64,000 nucleotides of DNA from Methylosinus sp. LW4 (GTDB taxonomy: Bacteria; Pseudomonadota; Alphaproteobacteria; Rhizobiales; Beijerinckiaceae): contig NZ_KB900627.1 of the NCBI RefSeq assembly GCF_000379125.1, positions 596,663 through 660,662 of the forward strand, read 5' to 3'. Shown one piece after another: positions 52,677-61,921 of this stretch; the first letter of the stretch is position 1, and the number at the start of each line of letters is the position of its first letter. The position numbers were made by a program, and so were the translations under genes. Below the pieces are notes generated by a model. That model saw only the letters and a list, made by a program, of their open reading frames with translations, was not told where the DNA came from and ran no database searches.

Positions 52677-54814
52677 CACCGTCGCCTCGAGACCGAATCG
52701 ACGCAGAATCGGCTGCGCGCAGTGATGTCCGGCGCGCACGGCTATGCCGTCGTGATTGAGAGCCTTCCCAACGTCCTCGACGCGATACCCATCCAGAACG
52801 AAGGAAAGCACGCTCGCCTTCTCGGCGGCCGTTCCGATGAGGATCAGCCCGGGAATCGAGCGCATTCGCTCTGTAGCGAAGCTCAAGAGCTCTTGCTCGT
52901 AGTGCTCGATAAGCGCCAAGCCGATCGCGTCGACATAATCGATTGCGGCGCCGAGGCCGACTGCATCGGCTATCGAGCCGGTGCCGGCTTCGAAGCGGTC
53001 GGGAGATCCTCGGTAAATCGTGCTCTCGAAAGTCACATCGGCGATCATGTTGCCGCCGCCCTGCCACGGCGGCATTTGTTCGAGAACGTCACGCTTTCCA
53101 TAGAGAGCGCCAATCCCCGTCGGAGCGAAAAGCTTGTGGCCGGAGAACACATAGAAGTCGCAATCGATTTCCTGCACGTCGACCGCCATGTGTGGAACGG
53201 CTTGCGCGCCGTCGACGAGCACTCTCGCGCCATGCCGATGCGCCATCGCGGTCATCTCGCGTGCGGGCGTGATCGTTCCGAGAGCGTTCGAGACCTGCGA
53301 GACAGAATCGATTCGCGTGCGTTGGCCGAGCAGGCTTTCATATTGGTCGAGGATGATCTGCCCGCGATCGTCGACCGGAGCGACACGCAGCTTCGCGCCT
53401 TTCTCTGCGCAGAGCTGTTGCCACGGCACGATATTGGCATGATGCTCGAGCCATGTAATGACGATTTCGTCGTCCTCTCTTATATTGCGCCGTCCCCATG
53501 ATTGCGCGACGAGATTGATCGCCTCTGTCACGCCGCGAACGAAGACCATATCTTCGACCGACGGCGCGTTCAGAAAGCGTCGCACCTTCTCACGTGCGCA
53601 TTCGTAGGCGTCGGTCGCGCGCGCGGCGAGCGCATGTGCGCCGCGATGAATTTTGGAGTTCTCATATTCATAGAAATGAGCCAGCCGATCGATGACGAAC
53701 TGAGGCTTCTGCGTCGTCGCGGCATTGTCCAGCCAGACCAGCGGCCTGCCATGCACCTGCTGCTGGAGAATTGGAAAATCGCGTTTGATCGCATCAGGGT
53801 CGAACGGATGCGCCGCTGGAGCGGGATCCGGCGCAAGTCGTGGCTGAAAGCTCGGCTGCTCGCCGTTGTGCGCCGAGACCTCTGGAGTGGCCCAGAGGCG
53901 CTCGACGCCAATGGCTCGGCTGTCGGCATGCTCGAGAAAATAATAGGCGTCGTCGCCGGTCGGGCCAGCGGGGCCAGAGCCCGGGATATGCGGCACTTCG
54001 GAAGCGGTTTGCCCCGGCGCAGAGGGCGCGCCGTCGAAGCGACGTCGCAACGATGGAGCGGATCGACGGCCGATCGAGTCGACGTACGAGGAGTGTCTAG
54101 CGCCGTATAGGATTGGCGATAAGATGCAAGGACGTCAGTCGCGGGGACATCCGCGAATGACACGCCCGACGATCCGAATGGCGCCGCCGCCGGGAGCGCC
54201 TTCGGATCGACTAATTTAGTCGAGTTCGGCGCGCGCGACGACGTCAACGCGTCGATCGTCCCCGGCGCAGTATCTTCACCCGGAAAATTCGCGGACGTCA
54301 TCCTCTCGCCCGGAATGGCGCCGGGGACTATCCCGATCGACAGCGGTGTGACGTGAGTCGGCGGGACGCGCTCGACGAGGTCCGGGAAAAATTGTCGAAC
54401 GTCGAAGGAATCGGATTCGAACGCGCCGACCGAGGCTCCCGGCTGCAGCGCGTCCGGGACGCCGGGATAAATCGCCGTAGGATCGAAGCGAGCGTGGGCC
54501 GGCGCGATCGAGACGTTCGGCGTCGGAACGACCGATGGAATGGTGGTAGGCGGCAAATCGGGCGGCCCGTAGGGCGGACGCGCAGGGATGAAAGGCGCAA
54601 CTGTCGTCACCACCGAGGGCGCCGGCGCAATCGTGGGATCTGGAGGCGCCACAGGGATACCGGACGAGCGATCCGCGTGATGCTCGCTGATCGGCTTCCC
54701 TTCAAAGAAAATGTTGGCGAGTTTCGCGATGACGCTCGCATCGGGCAAGAAAATCGCCTGATCGCCGAGCGCGTCCCGATCGGATGGGCCTGGGAACGGC
54801 GCATTCGACGTCAT
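52479..54814 (-). pseudogene. Cysteine desulfurase (SufS-like) encapsulin cargo: frameshifted and 3'-truncated
   Basis: From ATG 54814, 12 bp after the encapsulin gene, one frame encodes about 240 residues: a short conserved-looking helix (FLPDASVIAKLANIFFEGKP) and then a long Pro/Ala/Thr-rich, probably disordered stretch, as in the cargo-loading domains of encapsulated desulfurases. Near 54090 reading must change frame: LASYRQSYTALDTP in the first frame, SYVDSIGRRSAPSLRRRFDG in the second. One missing base would explain it. The second frame has a complete SufS core: DFPILQQQVHGRPLVWLDNA, PLP-lysine in FSGHKLFAPTGIGALYG, and the catalytic Cys in AGHHCAQPILRRFG. After LEATVR the native C-terminus (about 30 residues) is replaced by antisense IS481 sequence to the stop at 52479. 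The enzyme takes sulfur from cysteine. Activity is doubtful if the frameshift is real. Confidence 0.85.
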
Positions 54815-54826
54815 CGCTGCGCCTGC

Positions 54827-55774
54827 TCACGCGTAAGTAAAGGGATATTCGTGGTATTTGCCGACCTCGACGTCTTCGAGCACGCCGAGCGCGTCATGAG
54901 TGAGCACCGCCGCCGAGCAATAGAGCGAGATCAGATAGGATGCGATGGCCTTGCGGTTGATGCCCATGAAGCGCACCGACAAGCTCGGCGCCACTTCTCC
55001 CGGAATACCCGGTTGGAACAGACCGATGACGCCTTGTTTCTTTTCTCCTGTGCGCAGCAGCAGAATATTGGTCTTCCCCGTGCCGTCGATGTAGAGCTTG
55101 TCGCTCGGCACCAGAGGGATTCCACGCCAGGTCACGAACGCCGAACCGAACAACGTGATCGTCGCCGGCGGAACGCCGCGGCGCGTCGCTTCGCGGCCGA
55201 AGGCCGCAATGGCGCGCGGATGGGCGAGGAAAAAGGCCGGCTCTTTCCACACCTTCGTGATCAGCTCATCGAGATCGTCCGGGGTCGGCGCGCCGGTCCG
55301 GGTCTTGATCTTCATCGATGGATGCGCGTTTGCGAGGAATCCGTATTCGAAATTGTTGATGAGCTCGCTCTCCTGCTTCTCCTTCACTTTTTCCGTGAGG
55401 AGCCGCACCTGCTCTTGAATTTGATCATAAGGGTGATTGTAGAGGTCGGAGACGCGGGTCTGCACGTCGAGTACGGTCGTCACGGCGTTCATCGAATATT
55501 CGCGCGGAGCCTCTTCATAGGGGATATAGGTTTCCGGCAGGTCCTCATCCGTATCCCGACGCGGGCTGCACTCGACGTCGGCGTCGGTCAGGGCGATCGC
55601 CTCCTTGACGCGGTTCAGGCGATAAATGCCGGCTTCGACCGGAGTCCATGGCAGGAGAGACACCAGCCATCGCGGCGTGATGCCCGACCATTGCGCTCGC
55701 GTCTTAGTGGCGTTGGCGAGCTGGCGTGCGGCGGCTTCGCTCAAAGTTCGCCGAGCATCGTGTTCGTCGTTCAT
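54827..55774 (-). CDS. srpI: Family 2A encapsulin shell protein (SrpI-like)
   Basis: A 315-residue HK97-fold shell protein. The N-terminal segment LSEAAARQLANATKTRAQWS, then GITPRWLVSLLPWTPVEAGI and YRLNRVKEAI, is the diagnostic opening of SrpI-type encapsulins. Next come YIPYEEAPREYSMNAVTTVL, DLYNHPYDQIQEQVRLLTEK (E-loop/spine region), NNFEYGFLANAHPSMK and DELITKVWKEPAFFLAHPRA. The C-terminus is LGVLEDVEVGKYHEYPFTYA. The cNMP-binding insertion that marks Family 2B is absent, so this is 2A. Such shells (T=1, 60 subunits) package a cysteine desulfurase, and studies of related shells show storage of elemental sulfur. In Synechococcus the homologue lies on a plasmid and is induced by sulfur starvation. 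The cargo gene follows 12 bp downstream; serine and cysteine biosynthesis genes precede. Confidence 0.93.
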   Translation of the reverse strand: MNDEHDARRTLSEAAARQLANATKTRAQWSGITPRWLVSLLPWTPVEAGIYRLNRVKEAIALTDADVECSPRRDTDEDLPETYIPYEEAPREYSMNAVTTVLDVQTRVSDLYNHPYDQIQEQVRLLTEKVKEKQESELINNFEYGFLANAHPSMKIKTRTGAPTPDDLDELITKVWKEPAFFLAHPRAIAAFGREATRRGVPPATITLFGSAFVTWRGIPLVPSDKLYIDGTGKTNILLLRTGEKKQGVIGLFQPGIPGEVAPSLSVRFMGINRKAIASYLISLYCSAAVLTHDALGVLEDVEVGKYHEYPFTYA

Positions 55775-55894
55775 GTGACGCGTCCCTATTTAATGAGAAC
55801 CGCACGATCGTCCAATTAGATCGCAATCCGAGGACGGCAATCACTTTGCATAGCCTCGCAACGTCGACAGCCATGTGAAGCTGACAGCTTCGTC

Positions 55895-57079
55895 TCAGTC
55901 CGCGCCCGCAGATTTTGGAACGACGCGGACGGACAGAACGCCGTCCAGCCGTCTAATGGCGTCCAGCGTCCCGGTCGGAGTCTCTGCGTCGAGATCGACG
56001 AGCGTATAGGCATATTCGTCACGCGACTTGTTCAAGAGATTTTCGATGTTGAGGCTCGCCACGGCAAGAGCGGAGGAAATCTGGCTCACCATGCCCGGAG
56101 TGTTTCGATTGGCGATCGCCAAGCGCGAACGACCCGCGCGCGGCAATGTGACACGCGGAAAATTCACGGAATTGCGTATCTCGCCGTTTTCCAGAAAGTC
56201 GACGATGGAATCGGCGACGGACGCAGCGCAGTTCGCCTCGGCCTCGGCGGTGGCGGCGCCGAGATGAGGCAACGCGATCGCGCGCGGTCGATCTAGGATG
56301 GCGCGCGTCGGAAAGTCTGTGACATAGGCGCGCAGCGCGCCCGAATCGAGAGCTGCGCAGAGCGCCGCCTCGTCTATGACGCCCGCTCGCGAAAAGTTGA
56401 TGAGGATCGCTCCGCGGTTCATCAGCGCGAGACGCGAGGCGTCGATGAAGTGGACGTTGTGCTCGTCCAGTGGGATATGAAGCGTGACGATGTCCGCTCT
56501 CGCCAAAAGATCGTCGAGGCTCATGACGCCGATCACATCGGGGGAGAGCTTCCACGCGCGATCGACGCCGAGCGATGGATCAAAGCCATAGACGCGCATC
56601 CCGAGAGCGATCGCGGCATTTGCGACCAGGCCGCCGATAGCCCCCAATCCGAGAATGCCAAGCTTCTTGCCTGTCAGCTCGAATCCGTCGAATTGGGCTT
56701 TTCCGCTTTCAACCTGCTTCGCGAGGCCCGCATCGTCGCCCTCGAGATTTCGAGCGAAATCCCACGCGGCGACGATATTGCGAGAGGCGAGCAGAATGGC
56801 GGCTATGGTCAGCTCCTTGACGGCGTTCGCATTCGCGCCCGGCGCGTTGAACACGGGAATGCCGCGCCGCGAGCATTCCTCGACGGGAATATTGTTCACC
56901 CCGCTCCCCGCGCGGCCGATCGCGAGAACCGAATTCGGGATCGGTGCGCCGCGCAAATCAAAGGAGCGTAGGAGAATAGCGTCCGGCCGAGCGCTTTCCT
57001 TCTCGATATGGTATCGACCCTGTGGCAGCCAGGGGAGAATATCGGCGGCGACGCCGTCACGAGCCAATATTTGGAACAT
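55895..57079 (-). CDS. serA: D-3-phosphoglycerate dehydrogenase with ACT domain
   Basis: A 394-residue NAD-dependent 2-hydroxyacid dehydrogenase. The NAD fold is GFELTGKKLGILGLGAIGG (about residues 132-150), catalytic Arg lies in AILINFSRAGVIDEAALCAA, and the catalytic His lies in IALPHLGAATAEAEANCAAS. Residues about 320-394 form an ACT domain (NRNTPGMVSQISSALAVASL, YAYTLVDLDAETPTG), likely for feedback by serine. It oxidises 3-phosphoglycerate to 3-phosphohydroxypyruvate, the first step of serine synthesis. It begins 3 bp after the serC stop and precedes the encapsulin gene by about 120 bp. This is probably a plasmid copy additional to a chromosomal serA, which would tie serine supply to sulfur storage. 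Confidence 0.92.
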   Translation of the reverse strand: MFQILARDGVAADILPWLPQGRYHIEKESARPDAILLRSFDLRGAPIPNSVLAIGRAGSGVNNIPVEECSRRGIPVFNAPGANANAVKELTIAAILLASRNIVAAWDFARNLEGDDAGLAKQVESGKAQFDGFELTGKKLGILGLGAIGGLVANAAIALGMRVYGFDPSLGVDRAWKLSPDVIGVMSLDDLLARADIVTLHIPLDEHNVHFIDASRLALMNRGAILINFSRAGVIDEAALCAALDSGALRAYVTDFPTRAILDRPRAIALPHLGAATAEAEANCAASVADSIVDFLENGEIRNSVNFPRVTLPRAGRSRLAIANRNTPGMVSQISSALAVASLNIENLLNKSRDEYAYTLVDLDAETPTGTLDAIRRLDGVLSVRVVPKSAGAD

Positions 57080-57082
57080 GGG

Positions 57083-58165
57083 CTATCCCCATCGCTTCTC
57101 GAAGTCGAGCATGAACGAGATCAATGTCTCGACGCCTTCCTCGGGCATCGCATTGTAGATGCTCGCGCGCATTCCGCCGACCGAACGATGTCCTTCGAGA
57201 GAGACGAGGCCGGCGTCGGCCGCGGCGGCGAGGAAGCTCTTGTCGCGGTTCGCATCGGCGAGACGAAAAGGCGCGTTCATGCGCGAACGGACCGCCGGAT
57301 CGATGAAATTGGAATAGAATGGCGACGCGTCGATCGCGGCATAGAGCCTCGAAGCCTTGCGAATGTTGCGCCGTTCGATGGCTTCGACTCCGCCTTGCTC
57401 GGCGAGCCATTCCAGCATCAGGCCGGCCATGTACCAGGCATAGGTCGGCGGAGTGTTGACCATCGATCGCTCGTCCGCTTGCCGACGATAGTCGAATATC
57501 GATGGCGTTCCAGGCAGCGGCCGGCCGATCATATCCTCCCGCACGATGACGACGGCGAGACCGGCGAGACCGAGATTTTTCTGCGTGCTCGCATAGATCA
57601 GCGCGAATTGAGTCACGTCTATCGGGCGAGATAGAAGATTCGACGACATGTCGACGACGAGCGGCACGTCGTCCACTCTCGGCGCCTCGTGAAACTCCAC
57701 TCCGCCGATGGTTTCATTGGCGGTATAATGCAGATAGGCCGCCGTCGGATCGAACCGCCACGACGCCTGCGGCGGGATCGTGGCGAAGCCGCCGTCTCGC
57801 GAGCTCGCAGCCACGCCCACGTCGGCGAAGAGCTTTGCTTCGTCGATTGCCTTGCGAGACCAATAGCCGGTTTCGATATAAGCGGCCTTGGTTTTGCCGC
57901 GCAGGAGATTCATCGGCGCCGCCGCGAATTGCCCAGTCGCGCCGCCTGCGAGGAAAAGGACCTTGTAATTGGAAGGAACGGCCAGCGCCGCGCGCAGGGC
58001 CGCCTCGGCTTTCTCGGCGATGCCGATGAAATCGGCGCCGCGATGGCTCATCTCCATCGGCGTTACGCCGCTCGATCTCCACCCGCGCAGCTCCTCCCGC
58101 GCGCGCTCCAGCACCGAGGCGGGAAGCATGGCGGGACCTGGACTAAAATTGTAGACTTTTCGCAT
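57083..58165 (-). CDS. serC: Phosphoserine aminotransferase
   Basis: A 360-residue PLP enzyme starting MRKVYNFSPGPAMLPASVLE, the family signature. SHRGADFIGIAEKAEAALRA and FLAGGATGQFAAAPMNLLRG (phosphate and PLP pocket) follow, and the PLP lysine is in ALIYASTQKNLGLAGLAVVI. It converts 3-phosphohydroxypyruvate and glutamate to phosphoserine. The ATG at 58165 is preceded by GGAGGAAG. The C-terminal EGHRSVGGMRASIYNAMPEE matches the substrate arginine region. It lies between the serine acetyltransferase (52 bp upstream) and serA (3 bp downstream). The following enzyme, phosphoserine phosphatase (SerB), is not encoded in the window and must be chromosomal. Confidence 0.93.
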   Translation of the reverse strand: MRKVYNFSPGPAMLPASVLERAREELRGWRSSGVTPMEMSHRGADFIGIAEKAEAALRAALAVPSNYKVLFLAGGATGQFAAAPMNLLRGKTKAAYIETGYWSRKAIDEAKLFADVGVAASSRDGGFATIPPQASWRFDPTAAYLHYTANETIGGVEFHEAPRVDDVPLVVDMSSNLLSRPIDVTQFALIYASTQKNLGLAGLAVVIVREDMIGRPLPGTPSIFDYRRQADERSMVNTPPTYAWYMAGLMLEWLAEQGGVEAIERRNIRKASRLYAAIDASPFYSNFIDPAVRSRMNAPFRLADANRDKSFLAAAADAGLVSLEGHRSVGGMRASIYNAMPEEGVETLISFMLDFEKRWG

Positions 58166-58217
58166 CGCTTCCTCCTTCCACAGATTGCGGAACGACGCGC
58201 GCGGCGTGGTTGAGCCA

Positions 58218-59126
58218 TCAAATCCCGCCGCCCTCTTCGAAGGCCTCGCTGCGGGACTTGGCCTGAGTGATGTTGCTTCCAGGCGGCACGCTTTGCGTGA
58301 GCCACACATTGCCGCCGATGGCCGAGCCGCGGCCGATTGTAATTCTGCCCAGCACCGTTGCGCCGGCGTAGATCACGACATCGTCCTCCAGAATGGGGTG
58401 GCGCGGATAGTCTTTCGCCAGGGCGCCGTGCTCGTCGACCTGGAATCGCTTCGCTCCGAGCGTCACAGCCTGATAGAGTCGCACGCGCCGGCCGATGATC
58501 GACGTCTCGCCGATCACGACGCCGGTGCCGTGATCGATGAAGAAGCTCTCGCCGATCTCCGCGCCCGGATGAATGTCGATGCCGGTCTGCGAATGGGCGG
58601 TTTCCGATATGATCCGCGCGAGCAGCGGCGCCTTCAGGCGAAAGAGCTCGTGTGCGAGGCGATGACGGATGACAGCGGCGAGGCCTGGATAACAGAATAC
58701 GACCTCGTCCAGGCTTTTTGCCGCCGGGTCGCCCTCGAAGGCCGCGCGAATGTCGGTATCGAGCAGCGCGCGCACTTTTGGAAGGCGCGCGGCGAATTGC
58801 CGCGCAATCTCACGTGATTCGGTAATCGGTTCGGCGCCCCTCGAGCCGACGACATTCGCCAGGACGAGCTCGCGGCGAATTTGTTCCCGCAACGTCCGCA
58901 TAGCCAAGTCGAGTGTGTAGGCGACGAAGCTGTCGGCGCCGTCCTCGGTCAAGCCGGCCGGCCCGAAGTGACGAGGGAAAAGCGTCGCGATCAATCCGTC
59001 GACCACGCCGACGACCGCATCGCGGGACGGAAGTTCCGGCAGAGCCGCATCGTGATATCGGCTATTGTACGACGCGCGGCGCAGTTCACGCAGTTCGGCA
59101 ACGATTTCGTTCGAGCTCGTGCTCAT
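58218..59126 (-). CDS. srpH: Serine O-acetyltransferase (EpsC/SrpH type)
   Basis: A 302-residue acetyltransferase. Residues about 1-170 form a long helical N-terminal domain ([40 protein letters not shown]). The left-handed beta helix then reads [40 protein letters not shown] and [20 protein letters not shown], with the catalytic His in FIDHGTG. The length and N-terminal domain match the EpsC/SrpH class rather than the 270-residue CysE. It makes O-acetylserine from serine and acetyl-CoA. The ATG overlaps the cysteine synthase stop by 4 bp, giving tight coupling of the two steps of cysteine synthesis. SrpH of Synechococcus is encoded next to srpG and srpI in the same way. Confidence 0.92.
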   Translation of the reverse strand: MSTSSNEIVAELRELRRASYNSRYHDAALPELPSRDAVVGVVDGLIATLFPRHFGPAGLTEDGADSFVAYTLDLAMRTLREQIRRELVLANVVGSRGAEPITESREIARQFAARLPKVRALLDTDIRAAFEGDPAAKSLDEVVFCYPGLAAVIRHRLAHELFRLKAPLLARIISETAHSQTGIDIHPGAEIGESFFIDHGTGVVIGETSIIGRRVRLYQAVTLGAKRFQVDEHGALAKDYPRHPILEDDVVIYAGATVLGRITIGRGSAIGGNVWLTQSVPPGSNITQAKSRSEAFEEGGGI

Positions 59127-60100
59127 TTGGCCAGTCCCTTCTCATCGAAAAGGCCCTCGAACAGAGTCGTGCTGAGGTAGCGTTCTCCGGAATCCGGCAA
59201 AATGGCTACAATAATCTTGCCGCGATTATCGGGACGCGACGCCAAGCGAACCGCAACGGCCGCGGCGGCGCCGCTCGAAATACCCGAGAGAATCCCCTCC
59301 TCGCGGGTGAGCCGGCGCGCATAATCGATCGCCTCCTCGTTCGTAACCTGCTCGATCTCGTCCACCAGCGACAAATCCAGAACGCCCGGGACAAATCCTG
59401 CGCCGATTCCCTGGATTTTGTGAGGGCCTGGCTGAAGCGGCAGGCCGGCGCGGCGTTGCGTGAGCACCGGGCTCGCCGAAGGCTCGACGGCGACGGACAC
59501 GATGTTCTTGCCGCGATCCCGTTTGATGAAGCGCGACACGCCAGTGATTGTCCCGCCCGTGCCGACGCCCGATACGAAAATGTCGATCGCGCCGTCGGTG
59601 TCGTTCCAGATTTCGGGCCCCGTCGTTTGCTCGTGTATGGCGGGATTGGCGGGATTTTCGAACTGCTGGAGCAGCACGTAGCGCTCCTTGTCGGAGGCGA
59701 CGATCTCCTCGCTTCTCGCGATTGCTCCGCTCATGCCGCGCGAGCCCTCCGTGAGGATGAGCTTGGCGCCGAAGGCAGCGAGCAGCTTGCGTCTCTCGAT
59801 GCTCATCGTGTCCGGCATCGTCAATGTCAGAGGAATGCGCCGCGCGGCGGCGACGAAAGCGAGCGCGATGCCTGTGTTTCCGCTGGTGGGCTCGACTAAC
59901 TCCTTGCCGGCGCCCAGCACGCCACGGCGCTCCGCGTCCCAGATCATAGAGGCGCCGATGCGACACTTGACGGAATAGGAGGGATTTCGCCCTTCGATCT
60001 TGACCAGCACTGTCGCACCGGCTCCATCCGTCACGCGGTTCAGACGGACGAGCGGCGTTTGGCCAATCGAATAGGAATTGTCCTCGCGCCAGTTCGACAT
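59123..60100 (-). CDS. srpG: Cysteine synthase (O-acetylserine sulfhydrylase)
   Basis: A 325-residue PLP enzyme of the CysK family. It begins [20 protein letters not shown]. The PLP lysine is Lys45 in [16 protein letters not shown], followed by [20 protein letters not shown] (substrate asparagine loop) and [20 protein letters not shown] (phosphate loop). It joins sulfide to O-acetylserine to give cysteine. It is first in the operon; GGGAGG lies about 7 bases before the ATG. The open frame extends upstream without a stop, but the extra residues belong to an unrelated remnant. The Synechococcus plasmid counterpart is SrpG. The promoter should lie in the 100 bp upstream (TTGATG at about 60150 and an AT-rich stretch are candidates). 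Confidence 0.93.
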   Translation of the reverse strand: MSNWREDNSYSIGQTPLVRLNRVTDGAGATVLVKIEGRNPSYSVKCRIGASMIWDAERRGVLGAGKELVEPTSGNTGIALAFVAAARRIPLTLTMPDTMSIERRKLLAAFGAKLILTEGSRGMSGAIARSEEIVASDKERYVLLQQFENPANPAIHEQTTGPEIWNDTDGAIDIFVSGVGTGGTITGVSRFIKRDRGKNIVSVAVEPSASPVLTQRRAGLPLQPGPHKIQGIGAGFVPGVLDLSLVDEIEQVTNEEAIDYARRLTREEGILSGISSGAAAAVAVRLASRPDNRGKIIVAILPDSGERYLSTTLFEGLFDEKGLAK

Positions 60101-60369
60101 GGAACGCCTCCCGCTGCCAGGATATTTCCGGCACAGAACATAGATTGCATCAACTAGCGGCTCCACCGGGACTTTCCAGACCGGAAAAGGACTTCGTTCA
60201 ACGGTCCCGAAGCAAAGAGTCGAGCACGTGTTCCACGGCAGGCGGCTGGACGGAGAGGACTCCGCTATTGTGCAGGCGCTGCGGCTCATGGCTTTCTGCG
60301 CTAGCGCGCGCGTCAAAGGTTCGGCCTCGCGCGCTACGCCGGCTCGCCTCGCTCTATCACGCGTGACGT

Positions 60370-60840
60370 TCGCGCCACCAATGCAGATCTCGTCGAACTC
60401 CCCCGTTGAGGATCGCTCACCGTTCTCAATCTCAGTCTCCGCCGCGTCTTCGTCCCCGATGGCGCCCGAGCCGACCGCGGTTGCATCGAGGGAAATGCAC
60501 CGCGGTCGCGGCACGCCACGCAAACAGGCGAGGCCATCGGTCGTCAGCGCCCACGCCGGTTCGCGATTAGCTATGCGACGGCGCGCGAGCAGAACGGCGT
60601 GGGCCCGCACGACTTCGTGCGTCGGCGTGCGCACGTGCATCCCGACGTCATGGAGCACCAAATCTTCGATCTGCAGGAATTCGCCCTCGCGCCACAGAGC
60701 GGCGCCGGCGTCGAGGAAATGCGCGCGAAGAACGAAGGCTTCGGCGACGGGACTGGAGCGAAGCCGCTCGTCGAAACGCGCGGAGTCCGACGCATTCTCG
60801 AAGGTCGTTTTGCGGGCGCTCGAATGAAACCGAGCCGGGA
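60370..60840 (-). pseudogene. Remnant of a DUF1612-type plasmid protein
   Basis: The leftward frame reads [60 protein letters not shown] and [17 protein letters not shown]. The order of an HFLDA-LW-(D/E)GE block, LVLHDxxxDxRTPTHE and ARRRI is what I associate with DUF1612/helix-turn-helix proteins common on rhizobial plasmids. Beyond about 60450 the similarity fades into low-complexity sequence that runs into the cysK frame, so only the N-terminal third survives. Identification is from memory of the family pattern. Confidence 0.45.
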
Positions 60841-60844
60841 AGAT

Positions 60845-61190
60845 CTAACCGCATTCTAATTCCATGTGAATCAAGATTATTTTCAAGTTATTTCGAGTTT
60901 AGATTGAATGATAGAAGATGCTTTTTCTCCTTCGCGGCCCGGATCGAAACGCGTCGCCCCGGCCACCGAAAGCGAGCCTCGTCACGGCTCTGGAGGCGGG
61001 CCTTCGGCCCGCAAATCGACGAAAAGGCGTGTTTTTCTGGCCTTTCTCCTGCTTTCCCCTGGGCAGGGTCGGCGAACTTCGGCCTTCGGCTGCGTTTTCA
61101 AACGACCATTTATTAATATCAATCAAATTTGTAATTCCGATTTTGAGAAGCCATTGATAACATCATGGGCGATATGATATTGTCGCTGCG
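60845..61190. other. Gene-free stretch with a GC-rich hairpin
   Basis: No coding region is credible here. A perfect 7-bp hairpin with arms GCGGGCC (60996-61002) and GGCCCGC (61006-61012) around TTC lies in the middle; no T-run follows. The right part is AT-rich (61100-61190: ATTTATTAATATCAATC and GATATGATATTG) and probably contains the promoter of the PIN toxin gene. Confidence 0.45.
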
Positions 61191-61613
61191 ATGAGATTGG
61201 TTCTGGATACGAACGCCCTGATCGCAGCGCTCCGAAGCCCAGGCGGAGCATCCGCCGAGCTTCTCAGGCTTGCGCGTCGCGGACAGATCCAGCTTCTGGC
61301 CAGCGCCGCCCTCGCAATCGAATATGAGGCCGTCTGTCTGCGCGACGAACACCGAAAAGCGGCCGGCCTATCGACGAAAGAGGTCGGTCAGTTTCTCGAC
61401 GCGATCGTCGACCTGATCGAGCCAGTCGAAATTTGGTTCCTTTGGCGGCCGCAATTGCGCGATCCGGGCGACGAGCTGGTCCTCGAGGCGGCTGTGAACG
61501 GGCGGGCCGCGACGATCGTTACGTTCAATTTGCGTGACTTCGGACTTGTGCGAGAGCGCTTTGGGATCGACGTTTTCACGCCGAGAGATACGCTGATGAG
61601 GATGGTGCGATGA
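61191..61613 (+). CDS. PIN-domain ribonuclease toxin
   Basis: A 140-residue PIN-fold protein. MRLVLDTNALIAALRSPGGA carries the first acidic residue (Asp in LDTN), LRDPGDELVLEAAVNGRAAT the middle acidic residues (DP-GD-E-LV-LEAA), and IVTFNLRDF the final Asp. This is the pattern of the putative-toxin PIN family (COG1569). It should cleave RNA and be held inactive by the product of the next gene, which overlaps its stop by 4 bp. It lies beside the recombinase and RepC, suiting a plasmid-maintenance role. Confidence 0.88.
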   Translation: MRLVLDTNALIAALRSPGGASAELLRLARRGQIQLLASAALAIEYEAVCLRDEHRKAAGLSTKEVGQFLDAIVDLIEPVEIWFLWRPQLRDPGDELVLEAAVNGRAATIVTFNLRDFGLVRERFGIDVFTPRDTLMRMVR

Positions 61614-61885
61614 AAACGAAAACTGCCGCTTATGCTCTTCGGCTCCCCGCTTCGATGAAGGCGGAAGCCGAAAAGATTGCCGCCGAGGATGGCGCGAGCC
61701 TCAACCAGTTCATCGCTTCGGCGGTGGCCGAAAAGGTTTCGGCGCTGCGCACGGCTCGTTATTTCGCGGAAAAGAAAGGCCGGACCGATTGGAGCGCCTT
61801 CGACCAGATCATGCGCCGCGAGGGTGGCGCGCCGCCGGTTGCGGACGACGAGATTCCTGAAGCTTATCGAACGGCTCGCAAATAG
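61610..61885 (+). CDS. Ribbon-helix-helix (HicB/CopG-like) antitoxin
   Basis: A 91-residue protein. Residues about 5-45 (AAYALRLPASMKAEAEKIAA, then EDGASLNQFIASAVAEKVSA) form the beta strand and two helices of a ribbon-helix-helix DNA-binding domain with the SLNQFI turn. The remainder (YFAEKKGRTDWSAFDQIM) is the toxin-binding tail. Its start overlaps the PIN gene stop (ATGA). The pair is expected to autoregulate. The antitoxin type is unusual in that PIN toxins are often paired with AbrB-type or Phd-type antitoxins, though RHH partners are known. Confidence 0.85.
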   Translation: MKTKTAAYALRLPASMKAEAEKIAAEDGASLNQFIASAVAEKVSALRTARYFAEKKGRTDWSAFDQIMRREGGAPPVADDEIPEAYRTARK

Positions 61886-61921
61886 TCCGTTGCTGATTTC
61901 GTCGGAAGGAGACCAGGGCGA

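Noticed and set aside
60228..60827. Open frame of about 200 codons on the + strand upstream of cysK
   Set aside because: Ser/Arg/Ala-rich with no domain; the opposite strand shows the DUF1612-like remnant.
60996..61012. Intrinsic terminator
   Set aside because: The hairpin is strong but lacks a following T-run and does not follow a gene end closely.
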